From the NCBI GenBank assembly GCA_964513445.1, contig CAZEMM010000001.1, forward strand, positions 48,606 to 112,605: a DNA stretch of 64,000 bases. The letters are read 5' to 3'. The stretch is from Butyricicoccus_A sp964513445 (GTDB lineage Bacteria > Bacillota > Clostridia > Oscillospirales > Butyricicoccaceae). Below are positions 8,533 through 17,196 of the stretch, piece by piece (position 1 is the stretch's first letter; the number at the start of each line of letters is the position of its first letter). The notes under the pieces were generated by a model, which did not search any database, had not been told where the DNA came from, and saw nothing but the letters and a program-made list of their open reading frames with translations. The position numbers and the translations under genes are program-made.

Positions 8533-8561
8533 ATCATACCACCTTTGCGGCACACGGTAAA
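8533..8561 (-). promoter_or_regulatory. sigma-A promoter of the RodA/FtsW gene
   Basis: Minus strand TTTACC, 17 bases, TATGAT with a TGG extension (TGGTATGAT). Confidence 0.6.
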
Positions 8562-8656
8562 TACTTTTTTGCCGTAAAATATATCCCTTCGGTCGATGAT
8601 TGTATAAAAACCTGCAAAACCGCCTTCGTTTTCTCTGCACTTTGTAATAAAATATG

Positions 8657-8686
8657 GCGACAACGCCCTTCACTTTGTGATATAAT
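8657..8686 (+). promoter_or_regulatory. promoter of the fhs operon
   Basis: GCGACA, 18 bases, TATAAT, with an extended -10 (TGATATAAT). The start codon of fhs is 71 bases downstream of the -10. Confidence 0.6.
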
Positions 8687-8709
8687 AAGAAAATAATCTC
8701 AGTATATAG

Positions 8710-8730
8710 AGCAAATAACGTTTATTTGCT
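8710..8730 (+). promoter_or_regulatory. inverted repeat in the fhs leader
   Basis: AGCAAATAA, CGT, TTATTTGCT is a perfect 9-3-9 inverted repeat just downstream of the expected transcription start and before the AAGGAGG. It may be an operator or a weak RNA hairpin. Confidence 0.5.
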
Positions 8731-8756
8731 AGGTAATGCTGCAAGGAGGTTTCGCC

Positions 8757-10427
8757 ATGTTAAGTGATATTGAAATTGCGCAGAATTGTTCTATGCTTCC
8801 CATCCGTGAGGTGGCAGAAAAGGTCGGTCTGGCAGAAGATGAACTGGAGTATTATGGAAAATACAAAGCTAAAATCTCAGACAACGCCTGGACTCGCCTG
8901 AAGGATAAGCCGGACGGCAGGCTAATTCTCGTCACTGCGATCAACCCCACCCCCGCAGGTGAGGGAAAAACCACAACGACGGTCGGTCTCGGTCAGGCTC
9001 TTGACAAAATGGGAAAACGCTCTATTATCGCTCTACGCGAGCCATCCCTCGGTCCGGTATTCGGCATCAAGGGCGGCGCTGCCGGCGGCGGATATGCACA
9101 GGTCGTCCCGATGGAGGATATCAACCTGCACTTTACCGGCGACATGCACGCCATCGGTGCGGCAAACAATCTGTTGTGCGCGATGATCGACAACCATTTG
9201 CAGCAGGGCAACGAGCAAAATATCGACCCGCGCCGCATCGTCTTTACCCGCGTCGTTGATATGAATGACCGCGCGCTGCGCAACATTGTCATCGGTATGG
9301 GCGGCGCGATGAGCGGCGTGCCGCGTGAGGATCATTTTATGATTACGGTTGCAAGTGAGGTCATGGCCATCCTATGTCTGTCCACCAGCATTGCAGACCT
9401 GAAAAAGCGCTGCGGCGATATTCTTGTGGCATATCGCTATGACGGCACGCCAGTATTTGCCCGCGACCTGCGCGCGGAGGGCGCGATGACCGCGCTGCTC
9501 AAGGATGCGCTCAAGCCGAATCTGGTGCAGACGCTGACCGGCTCCCCCTGCCTGATGCATGGCGGCCCGTTCGCCAACATCGCGCATGGCTGCAACTCCA
9601 TTGCTGCAACGCGCATGGCGCTCAAGCTGGCCGATTACACAGTAACAGAGGCAGGCTTCGGCGCGGATCTCGGCGCAGAGAAGTTCTTTGACATCAAATG
9701 CCGCAAGTCCGGCTTAAAGCCGGACTGTGTCGTGCTTGTTGCAACCATTCGCGCACTCAAGTATAACGGCGGCGTGGTCAAAGCGGATTTGAGCCAGGAA
9801 AACCTGCCTGCGCTGCAAGCGGGCGCGGTAAATCTGCAAAAGCACATCGAAAACATCGGCAAATATCATGTTCCGGTCGTTGTTGCCATCAACCGATTCG
9901 CGTCGGATACCGACGCGGAGATCGAATTCCTGCGCAGTCTGTGCGCACAGATGGGCGCGCGCTATGCGCTGTCCGAGGTATTTGCAAACGGCGCGGACGG
10001 CGGCATGGAGCTGGCACAGATGGTGCTGGAGGAATGCGACAGCGGCAAGGCGGCTTTTGCGCCGCTGTATCCGGACGACATGCCGCTCAAGCAGAAGCTG
10101 GAAACCGTCGCGACGGAAATTTACGGTGCGGGCGGCGTTACCTATACCCCCGCCGCAGAAAAATCCCTCGCGCAGATCAGCGCGCTGGGCTATGACAAGC
10201 TGCCGATCTGCGTCGCAAAAACGCAGTATTCGCTGTCGGATGACGCGTCTAAGCTGGGCCGCCCGACCGGCTTTAAGATTACGGTCAAAAACGTCCGCGT
10301 CAGCGCGGGTGCAGGCTTTGTCGTCTGTGAGACGGGCGCGATCATGACCATGCCGGGTCTGCCGCGCAATCCCGCCGCCTTTAACATCGACGTGGACGAC
10401 ACCGGCCGCATCTCTGGTCTGTTCTAA
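8757..10427 (+). CDS. fhs: formate--tetrahydrofolate ligase
   Basis: A 556-residue enzyme that makes 10-formyltetrahydrofolate from formate, tetrahydrofolate and ATP in one-carbon metabolism. The full family length is present. Diagnostic motifs are the nucleotide loop NPTPAGEGKTTT (63-74) and EPSLGPVFGIKGGAAGGGYA with HFTGDMHAI shortly after. The start is the ATG at 8757, preceded by AAGGAGG; an earlier in-frame ATG at 8736 would place the ribosome binding site inside the gene. tsaE begins 10 bases after the stop, so fhs heads the fhs-tsaE-tsaB-upp operon. Confidence 0.97.
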   Translation: MLSDIEIAQNCSMLPIREVAEKVGLAEDELEYYGKYKAKISDNAWTRLKDKPDGRLILVTAINPTPAGEGKTTTTVGLGQALDKMGKRSIIALREPSLGPVFGIKGGAAGGGYAQVVPMEDINLHFTGDMHAIGAANNLLCAMIDNHLQQGNEQNIDPRRIVFTRVVDMNDRALRNIVIGMGGAMSGVPREDHFMITVASEVMAILCLSTSIADLKKRCGDILVAYRYDGTPVFARDLRAEGAMTALLKDALKPNLVQTLTGSPCLMHGGPFANIAHGCNSIAATRMALKLADYTVTEAGFGADLGAEKFFDIKCRKSGLKPDCVVLVATIRALKYNGGVVKADLSQENLPALQAGAVNLQKHIENIGKYHVPVVVAINRFASDTDAEIEFLRSLCAQMGARYALSEVFANGADGGMELAQMVLEECDSGKAAFAPLYPDDMPLKQKLETVATEIYGAGGVTYTPAAEKSLAQISALGYDKLPICVAKTQYSLSDDASKLGRPTGFKITVKNVRVSAGAGFVVCETGAIMTMPGLPRNPAAFNIDVDDTGRISGLF

Positions 10428-10437
10428 ACGCCCTTCT

Positions 10438-10869
10438 ATGACACAGTATTTCACACATACACCGGAGGAAACCGAGCACATCGGCACATTGCTCGCCGCT
10501 GAAGCGCGTCCCGGCGACGTAGTCGCGTTCACCGGCGATCTGGGCGCGGGAAAAACCGCCTTTTGCCGCGGTTATCTGCGCGCGCTCGGCTATCAGGGGC
10601 GCATCACCAGCCCGACCTTCGCCATCGTCAACGAATATGATACCGACGCGTTTCGTGTCTGCCATTTTGATATGTACCGCATTCTCGACGCGGACGCGCT
10701 GTATGACATTGGCTGGGACGATTATCTGGATGGCGAGGCCATTCTGCTCATTGAATGGAGCGAAAATATCGCGGACGCGCTCCCCGAAACGCATCTGTCG
10801 GTTGACATCCGGCACGGTGAAGCCGAAACCGACCGCATCATTACTATAAACGGAGGACATACGCAATGA
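10438..10869 (+). CDS. tsaE: tRNA threonylcarbamoyladenosine biosynthesis ATPase TsaE
   Basis: A 143-residue P-loop protein (GDLGAGKT at 33-40) that acts with TsaB and TsaD in transferring threonylcarbamoyl to A37 of ANN-decoding tRNAs. SPTFAIVNEY and the C-terminal LIEWSENI are typical TsaE motifs. No clear ribosome binding site precedes the ATG, which fits translational coupling to fhs 10 bases upstream. It overlaps tsaB by four bases (ATGA). tsaD is not in this window. Confidence 0.94.
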   Translation: MTQYFTHTPEETEHIGTLLAAEARPGDVVAFTGDLGAGKTAFCRGYLRALGYQGRITSPTFAIVNEYDTDAFRVCHFDMYRILDADALYDIGWDDYLDGEAILLIEWSENIADALPETHLSVDIRHGEAETDRIITINGGHTQ

Positions 10870-11585
10870 GACTACTGACATTGGAATCCTCTTCCCTGTC
10901 CGCTTCCGTGTGCGTCACGCAGGACGGTGCGCTGCTGGCACAGTCGTTTCAAAACTGCGGGCTGACGCACAGCGCGACTCTGCTGCCCATGATCGAGCAC
11001 ATGCTGATGACCGCACAGCTGACGCTGGACGATATCGACGCGGTGGCGGTCACAACCGGCCCCGGCTCGTTTACCGGCATCCGCATTGGCATCGCGACCG
11101 CAAAGGGCATTGCGGACGGGCGCGGCCTGCCATGTATCGGCGTCTCCTCTCTGGCCGGTGCGGCCTGGAACGTCTCGCTGAGCGACCGGCTCATCTGTCC
11201 GGTTATGGACGCGCGGCGTCATCAGCTGTACAACGCGCTGTTTCAATTTAAAAACGGCGCGCTGGAGCGTTTGACCCCCGACCGTCTGATTCAAATGGAA
11301 GCCCTGCGAGCAGAAGCGATTTCGTATAAAAAATCCCTTCTTTTGGTTGGAGATGGCGCGCAAATGTGCTATAATACTTTTATCGAGACGGACGGTCTGG
11401 ACGTCATTGCTGCACCGCCCGGTTTAATTTTTCCCTGTGCGCATGGCGCCGCCATGGAGGCACACCGTCTTGCACAGGCCGGGCATCTGGTTTCGGCATC
11501 GCAGCTGATGCCTGCTTACCTGCGCCAGCCGCAGGCTGTCCGCGAACGGCTCCAGAGAGAGCAAACCACCAATAAAGGAGATTGA
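10866..11585 (+). CDS. tsaB: tRNA threonylcarbamoyladenosine biosynthesis protein TsaB
   Basis: A 239-residue inactive ASKHA-fold partner of TsaD in t6A synthesis. Motifs: LTLESSSLSASV at the N-terminus and TTGPGSFTGIRIGIATAKG around residues 63-81. The start overlaps the tsaE stop and is preceded by CGGAGG. In many Firmicutes rimI follows, but here upp is next, 4 bases after the stop. Confidence 0.94.
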   Translation: MRLLTLESSSLSASVCVTQDGALLAQSFQNCGLTHSATLLPMIEHMLMTAQLTLDDIDAVAVTTGPGSFTGIRIGIATAKGIADGRGLPCIGVSSLAGAAWNVSLSDRLICPVMDARRHQLYNALFQFKNGALERLTPDRLIQMEALRAEAISYKKSLLLVGDGAQMCYNTFIETDGLDVIAAPPGLIFPCAHGAAMEAHRLAQAGHLVSASQLMPAYLRQPQAVRERLQREQTTNKGD

Positions 11586-11589
11586 TATT

Positions 11590-12219
11590 ATGGCTCAGGT
11601 TCATGTAATGGATCATCCGCTTATCGTACACAAGCTGTCCCTCATCCGTGATAAGTTTACCGGTCCGAAGGAATTTCGCGAGGCTGTCAAGGAAATTTCC
11701 ACCCTGCTGTGCTATGAGGCGACGCGCGATCTTCCGCTCAAGGAGGTAGAGGTCGAAACCCCGATCGCCCGCACAAAGGTGCGCTACATTTCTGGCAAAA
11801 AGCTGGCGGTTGTCGCCATCCTTCGCTCCGGTCTTGGCATGGTAGACGGCATTCTCGATCTGATCCCGAATGCAAAGATCGGTCATATCGGCCTGTACCG
11901 TGACCCCGATACCCTTCAGCCAGTCGAATACTACTGCAAGCTGCCGACCGACGTGGCAAGCCGCGATGTTCTGGTCGTCGACCCGATGCTGGCAACCGGC
12001 GGTTCTGCCAACGCCGCAATCCAGTTCCTCAAGAACTATGGTGTGCAGAACATCAAGCTGATCTGTTTGCTGGCAGTTCCGGAGTCCATCAAAGCAATTC
12101 AGGAAAACCACCCGGAGGTTGAAATCTTCTGCGCCGCAATCGACGAGAGGCTCAACGAAAAGGGCTATATCGTTCCGGGCGTCGGTGATGCCGGCGACCG
12201 CATGTTTGGCACAAAGTAA
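11590..12219 (+). CDS. upp: uracil phosphoribosyltransferase
   Basis: A 209-residue salvage enzyme converting uracil and PRPP to UMP. The PRPP-binding loop is VVDPMLATGGSA, the uracil-binding C-terminus is IVPGVGDAGDRMFGTK, and SGLGMVDG is near residue 82. The ATG follows AAAGGAG. It is the last gene of the fhs operon and is followed by a terminator. Confidence 0.97.
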   Translation: MAQVHVMDHPLIVHKLSLIRDKFTGPKEFREAVKEISTLLCYEATRDLPLKEVEVETPIARTKVRYISGKKLAVVAILRSGLGMVDGILDLIPNAKIGHIGLYRDPDTLQPVEYYCKLPTDVASRDVLVVDPMLATGGSANAAIQFLKNYGVQNIKLICLLAVPESIKAIQENHPEVEIFCAAIDERLNEKGYIVPGVGDAGDRMFGTK

Positions 12220-12271
12220 CACAACGGCTGCCGACATCCGTGTGCAGCAAACACACAAACACATAACGAAG

Positions 12272-12307
12272 CACGCCGGAAGCGTTTGCCCTCCGACGTG
12301 TTTTTTT
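12272..12307 (+). terminator. rho-independent terminator of the fhs-upp operon
   Basis: CACGCCGGA pairs with TCCGACGTG (one mismatch), followed by TTTTTTT. Confidence 0.8.
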
Positions 12308-12365
12308 ATCCCTGTAAGCCGCGATCCTGCCGATCCATCCATATCCTCGATGACAATATCAAATA

Positions 12366-13646
12366 TCACGCCTGCGTGCCGCACGCCTCACCTGCCACAT
12401 ATTTCCGGCGCATCACGCACTGATCCGACAGATACAGCAGCCGTTCCAGCCGCTGCTCGGGGCGCAGCTCCAATGGGGTGTAAAGCGCGCTGTCATCCAT
12501 CACCACGGCGTCAAGTTCATAGCCGTCCTCAAAGCTGCCGACCTTTCCGAAGAAGCTGCCGCCGCCCTTCGTGCCGAGATAAAACGCCTCGGCAGCCGTC
12601 AGCGGCTTTGCCTGGTCATCGACATATCTCCAATACAGCTTGGACATCTGTACGGCCTCCCCCATCGCACGGAAAATCGAAAGCGTGCTGCCGGCCGCCA
12701 TATCAGTTCCCAGACCGATGCATATACCCTCCTCCAAATACCGCCGCACAGGTGCGATACCGGACGCCAGATTTTCATTCGACTGCGGACAATGTGCAAC
12801 ATACACACCGCGCGCACGCAGCAGCTCGATCTCCTGCGGCTCGCACGAAACACAGTGCGCCATGATGGTCGGCACGTCACCGCCAAACAAATCAAACATC
12901 CGATAGGCATCCGCATAGCTGGACGCCTTTGAGTTCAACTGCTTCACCCATTCGATTTCCGAACGGTTTTCCGACAGATGCGACTGCACGGGCAGCTGAT
13001 AACGCTGCTGCAGGTCATGAAGCCGTTCCATCAGTGCGTCGCTGCACGACGGCACAAAGCGAGGCGTGAGTATCGGTCTGATACGGCTGTCGGTCGGACA
13101 CGCGCGCAGCCACTGCTCCGTCGCGTCGCCCGATTGCTCTGCTGACACCTCGCACAAGCAATCGGGCGAATTGCGGTCCATGTTGACCTTACCGACATAG
13201 CAGATCAATCCAGTCGTCTCAAGCTGGCGCATCAGCTCCAGCGTTGCGGGCACATGCAGCGTGCCGAAGATGCAGGCACGCGTCGTCGCGCTGTCCGCCA
13301 AATCGCGCACAAATATCTCATATGCGCGCGCCGCATACGCCGGCTGCGCATATTTTGCCTCTTCCGGAAACGTATAGGTTTCCAGCCAGTCGAGCAGCTG
13401 CTTATCCATTCCCATGCCGCGAAATGCATACTGCGGCGCATGTGTGTGCAAATCGATCAGGCCGGGCAGAATAAGCGCATCATCCCAGTCCTCGAGCGGA
13501 AGATCGCGCCACTGTCCGGGAAGCTGCTCATAAACGCCGCGGCATATGCCGTCCTCGCACACCACATAGCCATCCGGCACCGTGCGCAGCGTCTGGGGCG
13601 TCTGGCTATAGCAGATGGTTCCATGCAAAACAAACGATCGTTTCAT
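12366..13646 (-). CDS. guaD: guanine deaminase (amidohydrolase family)
   Basis: A 426-residue metal-dependent hydrolase that most resembles guanine deaminases, which turn guanine into xanthine. Zinc ligands are seen in DLHTHAPQY (His67, His69), QSHLSEN, MAHCVSCE and GLGTDMAAG. The ATG at 13646 lies 8 bases after GAGGGG; a GTG three codons earlier has no room for a ribosome binding site. It has its own promoter and is convergent with upp, giving a purine and a pyrimidine salvage gene side by side. Other aminohydrolases of the TrzN/guanine deaminase branch remain possible. Confidence 0.85.
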   Translation of the reverse strand: MKRSFVLHGTICYSQTPQTLRTVPDGYVVCEDGICRGVYEQLPGQWRDLPLEDWDDALILPGLIDLHTHAPQYAFRGMGMDKQLLDWLETYTFPEEAKYAQPAYAARAYEIFVRDLADSATTRACIFGTLHVPATLELMRQLETTGLICYVGKVNMDRNSPDCLCEVSAEQSGDATEQWLRACPTDSRIRPILTPRFVPSCSDALMERLHDLQQRYQLPVQSHLSENRSEIEWVKQLNSKASSYADAYRMFDLFGGDVPTIMAHCVSCEPQEIELLRARGVYVAHCPQSNENLASGIAPVRRYLEEGICIGLGTDMAAGSTLSIFRAMGEAVQMSKLYWRYVDDQAKPLTAAEAFYLGTKGGGSFFGKVGSFEDGYELDAVVMDDSALYTPLELRPEQRLERLLYLSDQCVMRRKYVAGEACGTQA

Positions 13647-13672
13647 ATGATACACCCCTCTCTGTTCCTTCT

Positions 13673-13701
13673 ATTATACGGTGTTACGCGCAAAATTACA
13701 A
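13673..13701 (-). promoter_or_regulatory. sigma-A promoter of guaD
   Basis: Minus strand TTGTAA, 17 bases, TATAAT. It lies immediately beside the terminator of the preceding gene. Confidence 0.75.
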
Positions 13702-13703
13702 TG

Positions 13704-13733
13704 AAAAGCGGATGATCGCAAGGGACCATCCGC
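13704..13733 (-). terminator. terminator of the LuxR-type regulator gene
   Basis: A 7-bp stem GCGGATG/CATCCGC on the minus strand, followed by TTTTCATTGTAATTTT. The T-run is imperfect. Confidence 0.6.
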
Positions 13734-13760
13734 ACATCCGGCAAAGAACAATATTCCGTA

Positions 13761-14525
13761 TCAATCCGCATATTCCCGCACCATTTTAAACAGCTGCGTG
13801 CGGTTGCGGATATGCAGCTTTTTGTATAGATTCAATATGTGCTTTTTGAGCGTATTGTTGGTAATACAAAGCTGCGTGCAGATCTCATCATTCGGCAAGC
13901 CCTGCATCAGCATACCGAGTATCGTCGTCTCACGCGCCGTCAGCCGATACCGCTGTTCGCATTCCGGTATGCTGAGCTTTTCATGCTGCCGCGTGCGCTC
14001 CTCATAATAGCGGGCAATGCGCAACGAAAGGTGCTCCTTGAACATATCCAACAGAAACACATCGTCATACAGAAAATCCGACTCCCCCAGCTTGCGGTAG
14101 AAGGAGATTTTAGCCAGAACCTTTCCCTGAAACGCGGGCAGGATGTGGACGCTGTGGTGAAAGCCCTCCTCTCTGGAAAACCGCTGATAGCATGCGGTCT
14201 GCACGCGCTCCTCATCTGAAAATATGTCACTCTCACGATAGACCATGCTCTTGCCGCCCATGAGCATCCCGCGGCTGAAGTCCTCCTGCTGGTAGCTGTC
14301 GATATATTGTTTTGCAGTCGCATCCGGATAGCGGTAGCACACCGCGTTTTGCAGCAGCGGCAGCGCCTTTTCAGAGGAGTAATAAAAAACCGCCGCATCA
14401 AAATGCATCAGCAAATGCGCCTGCTCCAAAAAGTTGCGGCACATCGCGTCAAAATCGCTGATCTGATGAATCTGATATGTAATATTATTAAAAATGACCC
14501 AGTCGTTGGCCTGCTGAATATGCAA
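13761..14525 (-). CDS. LuxR-type transcriptional regulator
   Basis: A 254-residue protein with an N-terminal region of about 170 residues that looks like a GAF-type sensor and a C-terminal LuxR/NarL helix-turn-helix (LTARETTILGMLMQGLPNDE, then NNTLKKHILNLYKKL). The start is a TTG at 14525, placed 7 bases after GGAGGAG; no good ATG is available. Its target genes are unknown. It has a strong promoter at 14608-14636, but a terminator-like hairpin lies between promoter and gene, suggesting attenuation. Confidence 0.85.
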   Translation of the reverse strand: MHIQQANDWVIFNNITYQIHQISDFDAMCRNFLEQAHLLMHFDAAVFYYSSEKALPLLQNAVCYRYPDATAKQYIDSYQQEDFSRGMLMGGKSMVYRESDIFSDEERVQTACYQRFSREEGFHHSVHILPAFQGKVLAKISFYRKLGESDFLYDDVFLLDMFKEHLSLRIARYYEERTRQHEKLSIPECEQRYRLTARETTILGMLMQGLPNDEICTQLCITNNTLKKHILNLYKKLHIRNRTQLFKMVREYAD

Positions 14526-14550
14526 ATTTTGTCTCCTCCATGAAATGCAC

Positions 14551-14595
14551 GAAAAATGAAAAAGGCGCCTTACGACTCTCTCGTAAAACGCCTTT
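14551..14595 (-). terminator. terminator hairpin in the leader of the LuxR-type gene
   Basis: AAAGGCG pairs with CGCCTTT (14595-14589 with 14567-14561) with an inner TACGA/TCGTA stem. On the minus strand TTTTTCATTTTTC follows. It starts only about 6 bases after the expected transcription start and ends before the ribosome binding site, so it could act as an attenuator or produce a short RNA. It could also terminate read-through from the lipoprotein gene at 14690-15562. Confidence 0.7.
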
Positions 14596-14607
14596 GTTTA
14601 CGCTATC

Positions 14608-14636
14608 ATCATACCACCGCGTCTCAACGCTGTCAA
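14608..14636 (-). promoter_or_regulatory. strong sigma-A promoter of the LuxR-type gene
   Basis: Minus strand TTGACA (14636-14631), 17 bases, TATGAT (14613-14608) with a TGG extension. Confidence 0.8.
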
Positions 14637-14689
14637 GCATCCATAAAAAAATAATTCAAAATGTGTATGCTTCGGGTAAAAAGAAGCGG

Positions 14690-15562
14690 TTATGTCGGAT
14701 TTTGCGCCGTTGCCTGCTCCAGCCACTGCATGCCGTCCGCGCTGGTCAGCCAGCGATAGACCAGCATCGCCGGATCATTGTCAGCCAATCCCTTGCGGCA
14801 GCCGATGACATATGGCACGCGCAGCGGGTACTGCATCGCGCTCTCGCCCGTGATGACGGTCTGTGCATCCGGCAAAATGCCGTCAACCGCAACCATCGTC
14901 GTGTTCTCCGGCAACGCCGTCTCCTGTACATGCAGGAACGTCGTATAGCACAGCGTCCCCTCCGTATGCGGGCAGGCCGCGGTCAGTGTATCGTCCCCCT
15001 CGATGACAGATACGCCGCCAAAGCCCTCGCCAAACAGGCGTGTCGCCAGCATGCGGCTGGTCGTGCCCAGCTTTGCCGTGTAGCAGGTCCACTCCTCCGT
15101 CTGCGTCGTCTCAAATGCGGTGCGAATCTGCTCGCAGGTCAGCGAACGCGTTTCCTGCGCCCCGCCTGCAAGCAGCACCAGCGCATCATAGCCAACCTCC
15201 TGCGTACGCACGCCTGCCTCTTCCAGCTGCTGCGCGGCCGTGTCACCCGGTGCATACGCCAGCACCAAATCCAGCTCACCATTCAGCAGCCGCTGCCATG
15301 CATCGTCGCTGCTGCCATAAAATTCCGTCTGCTCCGCCGCGCTCTCGTAGCGAACGCCTGTCGCTGCCGCTGCGATCAGATTGCCCGGCAGCCGAAGCGA
15401 GGAACAGCCGCCAAAGGTCTCCATCGTCTCACGCGGCACGCTCGTCACAATAATATTCTGTTCTGCCGCCGTGCCGGAGCCGCTGCCTGCCTCCTGTGCA
15501 GGCTGCGCGGCACAGCCTGTCAGCAGCAGCGCGCTGAGGGCTGCCGCATATATCCATTTCAA
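14690..15562 (-). CDS. PstS-like substrate-binding lipoprotein
   Basis: A 290-residue lipoprotein with a signal peptide and lipobox LLTGC (Cys17). The mature part has the outline of a PBP2-type phosphate-binding protein (FGGCSSLRLPGNLIAAA near residue 50; LDLVLAYAPG). No ABC permease or ATPase genes are adjacent, so transport cannot be claimed and a sensing or binding role is equally possible. The start is TTG at 15562, 7 bases after AAGGAGG, which overlaps the stop codon of the WG-repeat gene upstream. It is probably translated from the same mRNA. Confidence 0.7.
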   Translation of the reverse strand: MKWIYAAALSALLLTGCAAQPAQEAGSGSGTAAEQNIIVTSVPRETMETFGGCSSLRLPGNLIAAAATGVRYESAAEQTEFYGSSDDAWQRLLNGELDLVLAYAPGDTAAQQLEEAGVRTQEVGYDALVLLAGGAQETRSLTCEQIRTAFETTQTEEWTCYTAKLGTTSRMLATRLFGEGFGGVSVIEGDDTLTAACPHTEGTLCYTTFLHVQETALPENTTMVAVDGILPDAQTVITGESAMQYPLRVPYVIGCRKGLADNDPAMLVYRWLTSADGMQWLEQATAQNPT

Positions 15563-15574
15563 CGTCTGTCCTCC

Positions 15575-17041
15575 TTATTCCGCATTCAGCATCGTGCGGA
15601 CGATCCAATCGCCATGCGAGTCAACAATGCCTGACCAACAGTCCTGAATGGCCGCAAAATACGAGCCATCCACGCTGTAAATCCTGTCATATTCCGCCGG
15701 AAGCACCGTGCGCCCGCGCACATTGCCAATGCCTTGCCTGCCGGTTTCCGGGTTTTCTACCGTAAACACAGAATCCTGCGCCGCTGCAGGCTCGGGCGGG
15801 GCAACATAATGGAAGCTGTGCAGCTTACCGCAATCACCCTCCGACATGTCAATAATCTGGTAGCCCGTTTCCGAGACGGAGAGCAGCGTGTCGTCTCCTT
15901 GCTCATAGAACCAAGCGTACTCTTCCAGCTCCAGCGAAACCAGATCATCAAACACGACCGTGTTTCCCTGCGCATTGGTATAGGCAAAATATGTCTTGGG
16001 CAGCGCAACCAGCTGCTGTCCGTTCAAATCCTCCGGCAGTGCCAGCTTTTGGCCGGTCGCCGCATTGAGCACCTCGCAGGTGTCATCCTGCATCCACAGC
16101 TGATAGACGGGCTGCGTCGTACTGCAATGCGCGCCGTTTTCATATGTAAGCGAAATCGCCGTCTCACCGGTGACCGCAAGCACACCATATTCGCCCGCAG
16201 CGTTCTGCGCCAGTGCATATCCGCCGCAGGTGTCGCCTAACCATGCAGCCTGTGTCGGCGTTACCTCCGCAGAGGTATCCACAAAGCCCCACTCAGCATC
16301 CGAAAGCCGCACAGTCGCCGCGCCCTCAGAAAAAGCGCCGACATGCTCCGCCGTAAGAAAGCCGGTCTGCACGATCTTTTCCGCATCGTTAAAAAACCAC
16401 ACGGTTCCAGTTTCGCGCGTCTCGCTGCTGACAATCACACCGTCAGAATACGACGAGAATTCCCCCATGATCTGTCCCATGATCTTGCCGTCGCCGTTGT
16501 ATACCGTCGAAACCGTGCTGTTTTCCGTGCGCTGTACAAAAATACGGTTGTCCTCCACGGTGATTGTGCCATCAAAGGGGCCGAGCACCCAGCTGCCGTC
16601 CTTTGCCGCACAGGAGACGCGCGTCGAGCCATCCTCCGCCTGCGCGGTCAGCAGCCACACAAAGCTGCCGTCACAGCTCTGCCGTGTCACTGCGGTATAT
16701 ACCGCGTTGGTTATCAGCTCGCCGCCGGAATCTGCCATCGCATAGCGATAGACCGGCGTACCGTCCGCCTTCCAGCCGACAATGCGCGCGGCATACGGAA
16801 AGATCGTGCCGTAATCCGCAGCTGCAACAAAGGTATCCTGTAAGCCGCCCGAGCGAACAAGGCCAATCGGCTGCTCCGACGAAAAGGTAACGGACTGCGT
16901 CTCCGGCTTCAGCTCGACCGGCTGCTCTGGGCGTGCACTGTCTGCCTCCGCCTTCTGCGGCGCTGTATCCGGCGCGCACAGCGCGACCAATATGCAAAGA
17001 AGAACGGAGATCACAGCCATAACCGCTGCTCGTTTCTTCAT
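15575..17041 (-). CDS. secreted WG-repeat-like protein
   Basis: A 488-residue exported protein with an N-terminal signal anchor (residues about 5-25). The remainder is all-beta in character and contains WG/KWG-type repeats, for example FSEGAATVRLSDAEWGFVD around residue 240 and SGIVDSHGDWIV near the C-terminus. Function unknown; such repeats usually form propeller-like surfaces. The start follows TGGAG, and a consensus promoter lies at 17078-17105. It is co-transcribed with the PstS-like lipoprotein gene 12 bases downstream. Confidence 0.6.
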   Translation of the reverse strand: MKKRAAVMAVISVLLCILVALCAPDTAPQKAEADSARPEQPVELKPETQSVTFSSEQPIGLVRSGGLQDTFVAAADYGTIFPYAARIVGWKADGTPVYRYAMADSGGELITNAVYTAVTRQSCDGSFVWLLTAQAEDGSTRVSCAAKDGSWVLGPFDGTITVEDNRIFVQRTENSTVSTVYNGDGKIMGQIMGEFSSYSDGVIVSSETRETGTVWFFNDAEKIVQTGFLTAEHVGAFSEGAATVRLSDAEWGFVDTSAEVTPTQAAWLGDTCGGYALAQNAAGEYGVLAVTGETAISLTYENGAHCSTTQPVYQLWMQDDTCEVLNAATGQKLALPEDLNGQQLVALPKTYFAYTNAQGNTVVFDDLVSLELEEYAWFYEQGDDTLLSVSETGYQIIDMSEGDCGKLHSFHYVAPPEPAAAQDSVFTVENPETGRQGIGNVRGRTVLPAEYDRIYSVDGSYFAAIQDCWSGIVDSHGDWIVRTMLNAE

Positions 17042-17077
17042 ATCATCACTCCATATTTTAGATAAAATACCAGTTTT

Positions 17078-17105
17078 ATTGTATCAGGTCTAGCGAGGCT
17101 GTCAA
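17078..17105 (-). promoter_or_regulatory. sigma-A promoter of the WG-protein/lipoprotein pair
   Basis: Minus strand TTGACA, 16 bases, TACAAT with TGA extension. Confidence 0.8.
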
Positions 17106-17147
17106 GTCTCCGGCCAGCAAACATTTTGTAAATATGCGCTTGCAAGG

Positions 17148-17181
17148 CAAACGCCGCGAAGAACAAATGCTCTCCGCGGCG
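17148..17181 (-). terminator. rho-independent terminator of ppk
   Basis: CGCCGCG pairs with CGCGGCG on the minus strand (17181-17152), followed by TTTGCCTTG. The T-run is short. Confidence 0.6.
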
Positions 17182-17196
17182 CAAATATTGTGTCTG

